Shown one piece after another: positions 12,601 through 25,400 of a stretch of DNA of 64,000 nt. The notes under the pieces are model-generated. The model saw nothing but the letters and a program-made list of their open reading frames with translations. It was not told the DNA's origin and made no database searches. Position numbers and translations under genes: made by a program. The first letter of the stretch is position 1; each line of letters opens with the position of its first letter. Source of the stretch: Trileptium ribeirensis (taxonomy: Eukaryota; Nematoda; Enoplea; Enoplida; Thoracostomopsidae); NCBI GenBank assembly GCA_030248225.1, contig JASANE010007077.1, positions 1 to 64,000 on the forward strand. Direction: 5' to 3'.

Positions 12601-15600
12601 GTATTGTTGTCGTAGTCAACTTGCGGAATTTAGTATGTAATAACACTAAATGTATTTAGCCTTACATACAATTCTAAAAAGATCAAAAACCATGGTTTTG
12701 AAATAATTAATACACTGAATCGGCTTCCGATGTGTGACAAATTTTACTACTTCAAGGATTTCCGTTAAATATTCGCAGAGATTAGTAAATTAAATTTTAG
12801 TTGTTAGAATGAGGTTATTTGGGAACATCATGACAATTCTAGACGCCGAGCCCGCCTCCCTCCACGAGAGTGTAGTGCAATATGTGTACTGTTGGCTTAG
12901 TCAATTTTTGGAATTTAGTTGGGTAATGCTAATAAATGTGGGCGTAGGCTTACATACCGAAAAGATCAAAAACCACGTTTTTGAAATTACTGATGCAGTA
13001 AATCGGTTTCCGATGTTTGACAAAATTCATTCACAGCTTTCAGTTAAAAATTTACAGCGTTTAGTAATTTAAATTTTTATTATTACAGATAAGTTATCTG
13101 CAAACGTCATGACCGAGCCCCCCTGCCTCCAATCTGGATAAGCCTAACGAGAGTCCAGTAAAACATGTGTATGGTTGACGTAGTCAACTTTCGGAATTTA
13201 GTGCGTGATGCCAATAATATGAATGTAGTCTTACATACATGCTGCAAAGATCAAAAACAATGTTTATATATTTTTTGATATATTGCATCGGCATCTGATG
13301 TATGACAAAATTCATTACTTCACGGCTTTCAGTTAAATATTTACTAGTAAATTAAATTATAGTCGTTAGAACCTTGTTACATATTTGCGAACGTCACGAC
13401 AAGGGCGCAGTCTAGATAGAATTACTAGTATCTGGCAAGCGAGGGTGAAACAGAGCTAGCGTGGTTTTATCTGTTATCATTTTATGTAAATCACATGTAA
13501 CAAGCCTTGTGTTTCCTGTATATACCACCGTAATACTTCTGAAACTCCTTAAGCCTTCAAATGCTGATCGAAGTAGAGGCAACCATTTATGCATTTTGAA
13601 AATTTTTAATAGCTTATTAATGGCACTGTAAGCAACACAGCCAAGACTATATTTTGTATATGGTTCGTAGGCCCTAACCTAATTAATGCCGTTGAGAAGC
13701 CATGAAATATACGAGCTGGACTCTGGATAGCCAAACCGTCATGTTCAGCGTTAAGAAAAACCTTGTAGACACTATTCTTGATACCTTATAATAATATATA
13801 ATACATAACCCGACAAATAAAGACAGACTATTTATTGTGGAAATGAAGCTCATCGACCTTAAACACATTGACGGCCTGTAAAAATCATGAAATATTCGTG
13901 CTAGACACTAGATTATCAAAGGATTTCAGCGCGCTCCGAAAATTCTATAATATATAGACCTTTCTTGAGGCCCAGCATGCAATAAAATAACAAAACATTT
14001 GAATACATGCTATATTCTGGAAATTGGATTCATTGACCCCAAATCCATTGAAAATCTCTGAAAACCCATAAAATATTTGTGCTGGACTGTAAACTAGCAG
14101 CTTGTCTTATCATTCATGTGGTGAATTCTGTGCAGCATATGTAGATATATAGAGCATACGTGCTCAACCTCGGAAGGGTGAACCTTCGCAAGGAGCGGAG
14201 AGGCCGGCGTGCCTCGTCGAAGGATGGGGGTCCGAGCCTCAGGGGTGTTACAGCTGCACCTACCCTCTATGAGCATGTTTATAGAGGAGTATTTGGTCTA
14301 CAAAACGAGACCAATAAAAACCATGTTACTCGAGCAGTCGTAGCTATATGTTCGTTTTCGTGTAGTTTTGGTCTCGTGGGCTCTTTAAAAATTCATTTTG
14401 ACCCAACCCTGCAGCGTAAATAATTAAATACATAGCAATGCACGATTTTCAGATACATAGAGGATAAGCTGTTTTGCAAAATGAAACCCAAGACACCCAT
14501 ACAGCTCAAGTGGTTGCGCAGATATTGCCGTTACCGCATTTATGTTTTGGGTCTTACTGGTCGTTTAAACCCCTTTTGACCCATATCCTACATCCTGCAT
14601 TATACGTTATAACACTCTTATGGAAGCTTATTTGCTCTACTTTGACTCAAATACCTGCACTGAATGTCAAAATACTATAAATAACGTGATTTTGCAGGAC
14701 CATCGGGACCCTACCCGAATTCCTTCGGCTTCATTTTTCGGGGGAAGATGTTATGATCGGGCTTGTCGTCTCTAACGGTCACAAGAGCTTTCAAATGAGC
14801 TATCATGTGAATCGATCCGTCCAGCTTAAGTTGAATTGTTTGTCATAAAAACCAAATAATGTACATTGTCAAATTTCACCACTACTCCGGCTAGTAAGAA
14901 TTCTTGCTTCTCTCGTTTCACATTGACTACACTCAGAGTGTTCCGTGTATCGAAAATCCTATTTATATAAGCCATTCTTAAAGCCCTGCGCGCAATAATG
15001 TATATAATATATTATATAACCAAACAAATGAAGCCGGACTACGTTTTGGAAATCGAGTTTGTCGACTTTAAAACCCTTGAAAACATATAATGTATACTAG
15101 TTAGACTCGAGATACAAAACCATCGTATTTATCGTGCTTGACTACCTAGTAGACACTGATTGTAATATAATAACACGTAATTACATGCTGAAATTTGAGA
15201 AAAATCGTTGTTCTGGCAAAGTGTCGACGAACTAAATTTGGGCGGCACATTGAACCAGTGAGCTGTCCCACTAAAAAGTGTTGTTCAGCAATGTTGCAGA
15301 TCTCGAAGAGTTGATTCTGATTGGTTTTCCGATACAAAGCTTATATCGTGAGATATGGGCTTTGAAACGCTGGTACCCGTAAGGTCAGATTTGGCAAATA
15401 GTTCTGAGGAACCAGTTTTTAGCCATTTTGACCGGGAAAATGGGGTCGGCGCTGTTAGCGTTCAACGAAAGTCGAAATGCATATCGTGGTCGCTTTTGCT
15501 ATTGAACAAAAAAATTTTCGAAGTTTTTCCTTCCGAAAATGAGTTCTGAGTGACACCGACAAACAAAAAAAGAAACTTTCACGATCATTTATTAGCGCTG

Positions 15601-18600
15601 TTGGTGGAAACTTCTCCGTTTCAATTAACATCGGCGCAGATTCCTCTGAGCAATGGTTTACTCAGTGTATGGCTTTGTTTTGCACGTGAGGTTATACAGA
15701 TTTATTATTTCTCAATTAGGCTACTGCCAAGCAATGAACATTGTAGCTTCAGTGCTACTGCTTTATGCTGACGAAGAAGAAGCATTTTGGTTGCTGGTTG
15801 CTATATGTGAACGGCTACTACCTGACTACTACAACACGAAGGTCGTCGGTGCTTTAGTTGATCAAGGTACTTGGCTAACAATTTATACCTTCTTGCATTT
15901 TTAATATTTCAAAACCTGCCGATTATTTTAAGCTGGTAAAGTTTGTTTCTTTCAGTGTGAACTTGAAAATCAATAGTAAATTACATTTCTAGGTAAGAAC
16001 GCTCGCAAACATGGCATATCTCCTTACAGGTCGTGGCCATAAAAGAAAAGTAAAACTATAGTATCGAAAATTTAATTTTTTTGGTTGTCTAAAGAAAATT
16101 TTGGAACCCTTTTGCATAACGTGAATTGAGTAATTTTTAGGCTAGCGATTTTTTTAGAACATAAACATTGAAATGATACGGTTGCTGCTAAAATATAAAA
16201 GGTAAGTTTTCACATTTAAAGCACGAGTTAGTAATTGCTGACCTCGCGTTACTAATTAGAATTCTGAGTGTAGTGAAAGATACGAGCGATGTGAAGAATT
16301 CTTACTAGCCTGATCTTGGTGACATTTGATAGTGTCCGTTATTGGGTTTTATTTTAGGTTGAAACTAATGGTGGATCCAAGAAATTATAACGGGGGGGGC
16401 GCATATGCCATAGGCGCACGCTGAAAATATTGAAAAAAATTTTCAAAAATTGGACAAATTTTGTCTAAATTTTACTCAAATTAGCAGAAACTAATGAATA
16501 TCTATGCAAAATTTAGGAAAAATTTAATCAAGCGGAAAGGAATTCAAAATATCTATTGCTGGCCTAATTGCGACGGGGTGTGTAGTCCTCCACCGACCCC
16601 TTATTAGACCCGCCTATGGTTGAGACGCATTTGAGCTACAGTACTTGCCGAAAATGACTGTCGTTCGCTCGAGACTCGCTCGAAATATATTTGTTCTAAA
16701 AATAGAATTTATTATTATTTTAAATAGTTTCGAAATCTCAAGCGAGCCACTCGCTCGAGACTCGATCGCGACTCGTTCGTTCGAAATGCGACGGTCATTT
16801 CTGGCGCGTGCTGTATAGCTCATTTGAAAGTTGGAAATCTTTGTTTGTGTGCTTTAATTATGCACGAAACCGATTTCAACATCTTCCCCAAAAAACAGGC
16901 TGAAGGGGTTCGGGTAATAAAGGTCTCGACAATCATTTATTGCATCTACACATCCAAAATGTAGTCAATTGTTGATTATTGGGTTATGTGTTGTGAACAC
17001 GGCGTGAAGAATTGTCTATATAATATGTTTTCTGAACGCTGAATGCGATGGATGGCTATCTGAACATCAAGCCGAATATTTCATGCCTTTTCAGAGATTA
17101 ACAATGGATTTAGGGTCAAGGAACTCAATTACCAATATATAACCTGTCTTCAGTAGCTTGGTACAAGGCAGTAAGAATAGTCTATTATAAATATAGGTTT
17201 TTCGATATGTTAGATATGATGATTTGGTTATCCGGGGTCCAGCGCGAATGCCTAATGCGTCTTCAGTTGTTGTTCATGGACCTAGGGTCGACGAGGTTGT
17301 ACAGTTTTCATTGAGTTCAGGATTGCAGAGGTTTTAAGGGTGGTATATTAGCCTGGTCACGGCACCGGAAAATTGGGGGGAGCGGCGTGTTCATTCTCGG
17401 ACGAAATTTCAAAGCGGGGGAATACCTTTTGCTTAAAAATACTAAATATTTCCATATTTTCACGTAGTTTTGTTGCCGCCCATGTATTTTCGAGCAATTA
17501 ATAAAACGATGTTTTAGCATTAGAAGTAGTGATAATTACTGTTTAAAAACATTTCGCATATAAAAATAAATTTGAGACATAAAAATTTTTTCGATTTAGT
17601 TGAACTTGGGGTTTTCAGTGGAATGAGGGGGCGGACATGGGGAAAATCTTACGAACATGACGTTATTTGGGCAGTGGGGGAGGGGTCCCCCACTTATCCA
17701 TGTGGTAACTTTTCTGACACCTCTTGCTTCAAACCCTTAAAGTCAAAATGATCCTTCCTACTTCCTTCTCGTATGCGAGATACTAATCCAGTTCACGTTT
17801 GTTAGGTAATGTGCAATACTATAATGAAGTTACTTGTTTCCAACTTCGGATTCACCAAACATGAAGTATTCAAGCTTTAAGAATGAGCTAAGCATTAGAA
17901 TATACCTTTCTGATTATAACCTATGTTAAGTATCCTAATATATAACAAAAAATAATTTATAAAGCATTTACAAGTGTTCCACTTATAACCTAGGACAAGG
18001 TCGCTGATCGACTGTTATTAATATGTTTATTATTTATCGCATTTAAAATCTAATTATATAACACTGCAACGAATGGGGGGGGGGGGCTAACATAATCTAG
18101 TTGAGGGCGATTTTAGCGACAAAATGCATTAATTAAAAATGTTTATGTTATTTTTTCAGTTGAAAAAATCTAATAATGAAAGAAAAGAGATAAAACAGGT
18201 GTTAACATAATAATCTAGTCCAGGGTGATTTTAGCGGCTAAATGCACGATTAAAAGGATTATATCACGAACACAACTTGCTACATTTATCCTAACAATGA
18301 AAGGTTTGCGGCCGGGTTTTTCACCTATGGGCTAGTATACGATAATTTTAGCTACTGCATTATTGTTAAAATACCTAATGCAGGGACTACTCCTATAAGG
18401 TCATGTTTAGTCAGAATGTCAGTATTTTTCCAAAACAATCTACATTGGAGAAAAAGTGCATTTTTTCAAACAGACGTTTCTTTTTCCTGAGCCATTAAGG
18501 ACATTCTTCTGTTTGACGTATTATCTTCTCAGCAACCAAGAATTTCAACTGTCTAATAAGTTATTATTTTACTGCTTTAAAATATTTTCCCTGATGCCAA

Positions 18601-21600
18601 GATTTTGATGACGAATTTATCATGATTTATTATTATGTTTTTACATTATTATTGCTTGTTTTGTGACTAACGGAATTGAAGACAACTCTATAGGACCGAC
18701 CATGTCCCCTACAACAGTGAAGTATATTAAAGTGTATTTAGTGCATAAACATTCGCAATACCTTGGGCAACACTGGGGTCAGGGTGTTCGCGCCCTTGAA
18801 ACTCTTTGAAAACCCTTGAATTGGAAAGTTACTCTTGAAAACCCTTGAAATTGGGTCTGCAGGCAGCTCAATGTGTATGTTTTTGTTAGAGATTTTGATA
18901 CGAAAAGCTCAAAAAGATGCCAAAAAATTTGGGCGCTTTGCGCCGTTTTAAAAGTCAGTCCATCGTTGCATTATAAATTTCCCACAAAATTTCGTTGTAA
19001 AATTTACTTCCATATTGCATGGGCGTTCTCGAGTGGTGATTATTAAACCCACGCAACGATATGCAGCGTCCCGATTCATACCACAGACTGTGCGTAGTAG
19101 TATGAAACATTGGAAAAATAATAATACTAATTGTAACAGGAAAACCTTGCAGAACAACGTAATTACATCAATATGATGTATATAACCACCTTGTCCTGCA
19201 AGGTTTTTTGTTTCAGATTTTATAATAACCCCGGATATGTCATTGTGTGTTGCAGGGGTGAAAGCTTTTAAATTCCATATGTGTGTGACGGGCCATAACT
19301 CGGGGACGACTTAACTTATTATCATGATCTTGGGCTCATTTGAACCGGCATAGTCGATTTACCGTGTACATCCCCGAGCGTTTTTTGACTTGGGGTCTGG
19401 GTCAGGGGTTAAAATGTGGGTTTTTTGCTCCATTTTACCCTATTTTAGTGCCCTTCACGAGAGCAAGGTTATTTTTATCTTAACTTTCGAATTTTTTTCT
19501 CTGGTTGGTTTTATTTTATAGTAAAATGACAAATGCCGATGCCTCTTTTTTGTTTTTCGATTAAGGCTCCGGCTGTGGATTTATTGGGTTTCAGGTACGG
19601 GGTATGGTGCTCCCATGGTACCTCGGCCCAAAATTCCTAATTTTATTGTGACGTCCTAAGAGGCGGATAGCTTGCACTTGGGGGTTTTCGGTCATGAGAA
19701 ACTCATTGCCGGTGGTACTTTTGTTCTAACTTGTGCGGCATTGTGCGATATCCACATATAGCGTATCGACGTATGCTATCGAGAGCTCATTGGCAGTGTA
19801 CGCAAAAGGCGTAGGTGTATCTGTGCTTCACTACGCTCTGCAATCTCGATAGAGTTAGTAGTTTGTACGGGAAAATCAGGGCGTGATTTGGTTGGTACAA
19901 CAAGATCATTGACTCCGGGTCTGTTCCAGATATATATCTATACCGGTAGGGGGGAAAATGGCTTCACTTTCCTTCAGAGCCATTTTCTTTGGGGAATCCA
20001 ATTCGTATTCAACTTGAGACCAAAATTCGTAATAATGTTGTCCATTGTACTGTGGCCACGATTAATCTATCGACGTATGCTATCCAGAGCTGATTGGCTG
20101 TGCATGCAAAAGGCGTAGGTGCACCTATGCTTCACTACATTCTGCAGTCTCGATAGAGTTATTATGTAATAATTGTACCATAACTTCTTCATTCCAGGTG
20201 GTTTGGATGGATTGTAAATTTTATCCTAATTTGGCTGAGTCATATTTGTTGGTGGCTTGCAAGACTGGGTGCTGGTTTGTTTTGATTAACAGTATCTTAG
20301 TACCGCATTGCGCAAATGCAATTTCCAAGTAGTTCCTTGAAATATTTGTAACAAAAATAACAGTAACGACCCTTAAAACCCCTTGAATTTTGATCTAAAT
20401 TACCCTTGAAATCCCTTGAATTTTGATCTAAATTACCCTTGAAAACCCTTGAATTTGATAGTATTTTAGTACTGCGTTGCGCAAATGCAATTTTCAAGTA
20501 GTTCCTTGAAATGTTTGTAACAAAAAATTTCAGTAACCACCCTTGAAAACCCTTGAATTTTGATCCAAATTACCCTTGAAAACCCTTGAATTTTGATCTA
20601 AATTACCTTTGAAAACCCTTGAATTTGATACGGGCTAGGCCGCGGGCACCCTACCGGGTGATGATGGAGGTAGTCTAGGCTTAGCTAAAACAGCATCGAA
20701 GTATTAGGAATCAGATCGGATCGTCTTATATTATTTATGAAGGTGTATTTAAGAAGCAAGAAGAGTCGAAACATTTTGAAGATTTTGTTAGTTCTTTTCT
20801 GTTCATTGGTTATTTCAATTAGTAAGAAACTATTATTTCGTTGTATTATCACTGATAAAACGATTCAACAATGTTTTTATTTTTTGAAGCTTGAGGAAAG
20901 AGTATAAAGTACGTTGTAGTGGTATTTTCAGGTGTTTTTGGTGACTTGGTTGCAGAACATATTCCTGAGTTGTACGAGAAACTTGTCGATTTGGGTATTC
21001 TGAACATGATTGCTTTATCTTGGTTCTTAACTATTTATTTGAGGTTAGAGCGTTAAATTTTGGTTCGTAGATATTTATTTGAGGATAAATCAATAAATAA
21101 TCAGACTGCATAATGTGACTGGATTTTTAGATTTTCTAGAATACGGGGGATTTTTGACATGTCTGGTCCCAGGCATTGGCCCAAATTGAAAGCAAGCATA
21201 CTCACATATGCTGTACACCCTCTTGCTATGCAACCGTACTATAACATTTAATATATCTAACTCAATGAGAGTTAGACCTTGACCAATGCAAAAACCATTG
21301 GTATTTTAAAGTGGCATAATTTCGAATTTTTTTCATTATATTTGGGTGTGCGAGTGTTTATTGTCAGCTTTGAAATTGATATAATCCTGCAAAGTTTTGT
21401 TGATCTATTGTAACAGATCCATACGGATCGTTACGAGGTGGATAATCCTGACCACAGCCTAATGGCAAACTTTTAGCGAAAACCCATAATATTGACCACA
21501 CGATAATGGTCAACATTTACGAAAATCCTGACCACACCCCAATGGTCAACATTTCTTTGAACACAAATAATCCTGACCACACCACAATGGTCAACATTTT

Positions 21601-22462
21601 TTCGAACAAAAATAAATCTGACCACAGTGCAATGGTCAACATTTTTCGACCACCAATATATGTCCACAGTATAATGGACAACATTCTTCCGAATACCAAA
21701 AAAATCCCTTCCACAGTGTAATGGACAACATTTTCCCGAGTACCAACAAATCCTGTCCATAGTGTAATGGCCAACATTTAGTTGAGTTCCTCAATAATCA
21801 TGACCACACGTATAGTGGCCGACATTTCCAAATTCTGTCACCAGTGTCTCCCCAACCTCGAACACCCGACGGGAATAGCCCAAAAGGGTACGGAACCCAC
21901 CCTCGCCTGGCAATACGTACATCTATGTAAGTATAATCAATTAATCGCCTCTTGGCGCAAGCAAATATATATATTGAGTTCCTCTATATATAGCCATCTA
22001 CTACAAAACCCTGTTGTCACCTCATATGTAGACTTCCTAAATGGCCCAAACCATGAACTACCGTGGATACGTAAACCAATCATCCAAACAACTCGCAAGA
22101 TAATATAGCTATATAAGTACATAATTGCGATAAATCAGAAATCAGGTACATACATTGATAATTGAAACAGAACTAAAATCAAAGTATATATGTACGTAAT
22201 CGGAACAGGTTCAATAGCACCATATAAGTATATATATGTATATATATATAGGTAAACGGAATAATTAGGTTCAAAGAGTCCCGCTATGTAACCGACTCGC
22301 ATTTTTAGTATTTCGGCCTGTACCGCCGACATTGTTTTGATCAAGAAGGGTATCGTTATTGCTATTTCAGGGATGGATAATTGTCAAGAAACTGTAACCG
22401 TATATACAGGTATCTATATCCGTCTATTGATTGTAGTAGCCCAATGGCACGCCTTGGTATAC

Positions 22463-22496
<34 letters not shown>

Positions 22497-25400
22497 ACAG
22501 TATCGTGATTTTACCGTATTACATTTGGCCATAAAGGCATCATTGATATATATGCTCGAATTGCGTACATTATTATCATTTTTGTTATACGTTTGATGGC
22601 CATAAAGGCACGTGTTCAGTATATATACTATCAGGATCGTATCATGTAATTGTGTACCGTTGTAGTCGATGTCGTTGTCATATGTATTTTCAGGTACACT
22701 GTCCGGCTGTTTGATTGGGACAATATTTGTTAACCATCTATATCTGAGTGTTGTATTGTATTCATACCGTTCATCGTTATTGTATCAGGTGATTAAAAGC
22801 GCCGCCCTATTATTACCATTTCATACTGTTCTATGATTGTGCCGTATTATATCTGTACTATTTTGTTGAATTGATCAGGCTGTAAAAGCGCTTGCGTTTT
22901 ACCATGATTTTATGTATGTACCATGTTTGTCATATTTTGTTGTATTCTTGTGACCTTTAGGCTGGAAGTACGATTGATGGAATGTAGCCTATTTGGGATG
23001 ATTGTAGAAGGCATTTTAGGGAGCTTTACGCACGCAAAACTGATCTTTTATAGGAGCAGAACATGAGCATGGCGAGCCCTTGCCATACTCGAATCGAAGA
23101 AATTTTAGGACGGTACGACTTCCCCCGCTGAACCCAGTATAAAAATATATGTAGGAATCGCCCTACCCAGAAGGATAGGACCACGAAATTAATTACAAAT
23201 CGTTATTGAAAAGACTGGCCGTGACGGATACCCGTTACGACCGTCCTCACGAATGAGGACCACGAGAAGGTGTCTGTTCGCTCGAAAGCGAACAGCGATT
23301 GAGAAAATTTCCTGAAAATTATAAGAGAAAATTCAAAATATAAAATTTACCAGTGCTCGCTAGTCATTACCACACTGGTAATTTGGTAGGTTTTAAGAAA
23401 TATTATTTACCAGCGTTCAATTTCGCTGGTTGAGATAAGAAGCGAAAATTAAAATTTAGGAAAATTTGGTACCGAAAATATCGGCTCCGGTCCATAACTT
23501 CGGAACCGTTGGGAATTGCAAAATTTGGTACTTTACATTTGTTATAGAAAATTTTACGGTCTTTCGAATGAGACCGGTTTCGTGGAGATCCGACCCGGAT
23601 CCACGGACTTAGGGACCAAATAGCATATACGTAAGCCGGTGGAATACAATTAGTTAAGTAACTTAACGAATGTTAGTCATAAAACTATATACGTGGTATC
23701 ATTAGAATCCCCAGACCCGAGGCTTTAATTTAAGCCCACTGCGCTGCGCCCACTTTTGGGTACCCCATATGCAGGTTTCAGCAGTAACGCCCCGACAGGC
23801 GTGTCACCCCTCATTAGATTCCCCGTATTGAGACCAACCCAAATATATATGAAACACCCCAGGAAAGTGTACCCCGAACCCAGGGGAACCGTTTCAACAC
23901 CCCGATTTTTGAAAATTTTGGCATGGACCCTCCCCCAAGAGTATTTTCCCCCTGAAGACCGAATACGGTCCTGTTACATATAATTTTAACCGGACGGACA
24001 CACTGAGTCGGAATCCGGGTTTCTTTTGGCAATTCGGCCATTGCCCAGGGTCCCCACCCTCTTTTTACCCCTTCGATCTCTTTTCTTTTCTTTTGTTTAC
24101 TTAAGTCGCGTCGCCTTCTTGGATAGTCCTGATAAACACATCTACATAAAATAAGTAAGAATTGATATTAAGCTAATATAAATTTTGTATACATATTTGA
24201 TTTTGATAGACGTGTAGGGACGTCCAGTAGTTGTGTCTACTTTGTACCAACAACGCATTGATGGGACTTGTATAAAATTTATATGAATCTTGTATTAAGT
24301 TTCTTATCAGCAGCACTGTGGTAGGAAAGCCATATTAGCTTGGAAGTTTAATAGTGACACTAGTCTCCTGCAGCCGTTAACATTGGGATATGCAGTTACT
24401 TCTATGCCATCTAACCGTTAGTGCAAGTCGGCATTTGTGAGAACAAATAGTTGGTGGTCGTCAAGTTACTGAGCAAACAAGGTTCAGATATTAAGTTTAT
24501 ATAAACTTTATATTAAGTTGGAGTGTGTTGTATATCAAAGCTAACTTATTGTTCGCAGGGATCTACCGTTTGAGTATATCGATTTTATTTAGTCATTTAA
24601 ACCTTCTAGTAATTTCTTATCAGCATTCCATATGGCTGATGTACGAAGTTAGCTTAATATGTGCCGGACTATTCAGATGTATACCTTGTTGAGTCTTTGA
24701 GATGCCGGTAAAGCTACAATGTTGGTACTACAGTTTGTTGCTTAGTACGTATTTTATACAGTTAATTTGCAAAAGTTTCTACAGTTTATAGTATAAGGCT
24801 TTGGTAGTAATATTAAATTGAGTAGGCCATAAATCAATTTAATTACATAAAATTTAATATAAATTTTGCCCCAAAAATGATCGGAATTTAAGTCCGATAA
24901 CAATGTTGATCTAAAGTCTTAGAAAATGGGTCAGAACGCCCCAAAAGTGCTGAATAAGCACTCCAACCGCCCCAAAAAATTTAAAATTTCAAATTAATTC
25001 AAATTTAGTATAAAAGCAGATCCGCGTGAATTCATCAGCGTTCAGTATGACTTCGACAGCGCCGAGTTCGGTCGTTTTGCAGACCGGCTCTGACGCTTTC
25101 TGAGCTTCTCATTTACTTTGATTTTCGCGATTGGCCGTACGTGTGGTTGAAGGAGCGATGGGCGTTGCAACAACGGACTAGATTCTGTAAGTGTGGACAA
25201 GGACGGTCATACGTAGAGTCCAGAGCTGCTGTAGCTAGTCAGACTGAGTTAGTTGGTAGAAGTAAGCAGGGTATAGTGGAATTTATGCCAAGTAGAAGCA
25301 ACGTTAAGTCTCAGTGAACTCCCTGTCCACGCTTTGTTTTACACGATAGCCCAGTCCGCCCTAGTTCGTCCCCAGTTTTGTAACCATAGCTAGCCACTCG

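Larger units (their letters stand above)
3665..15719. other. Intron between TBC1D9-like exons 1 and 2
   Basis: 12 kb, phase 1. Contents left to right: repeat G copy (3730-4330); unrecognised unique-looking DNA (4330-6000); a degenerate repeat with many short palindromes (6000-7100); unrecognised DNA (7100-8700); hairpin-chain repeat F (8720-9335); MITE A2; tandem repeat E (9870-10990); AT-rich unrecognised DNA to 12200; two tandem arrays (12210-14100); repeat H copy 2. No exon of another gene was recognised. Confidence 0.75.
15867..20931. other. Intron between TBC1D9-like exons 2 and 3
   Basis: 5.1 kb, phase 1. Contains a mariner-like MITE (16637-16815), a decayed family B element (about 17351-17700), a diverged duplication around 18070-18260, repeat E copy 2 (about 19390-20160) and a short tandem repeat (20300-20635). 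The 15870-16600 and 18300-19250 stretches show nothing recognised. Confidence 0.75.

Noticed and set aside
21506..21777. Repetitive protein (repeated MVNI / DHCTVV text) encoded by the minisatellite
   Set aside because: Frames come from the repeat unit; unit lengths vary, both strands are open, and no start or splice context supports translation.
21440..21835. CRISPR-like array of regularly spaced repeats
   Set aside because: Units are imperfect, spacers are AT-rich and related to each other, and the context is a eukaryotic intron; it is a minisatellite.
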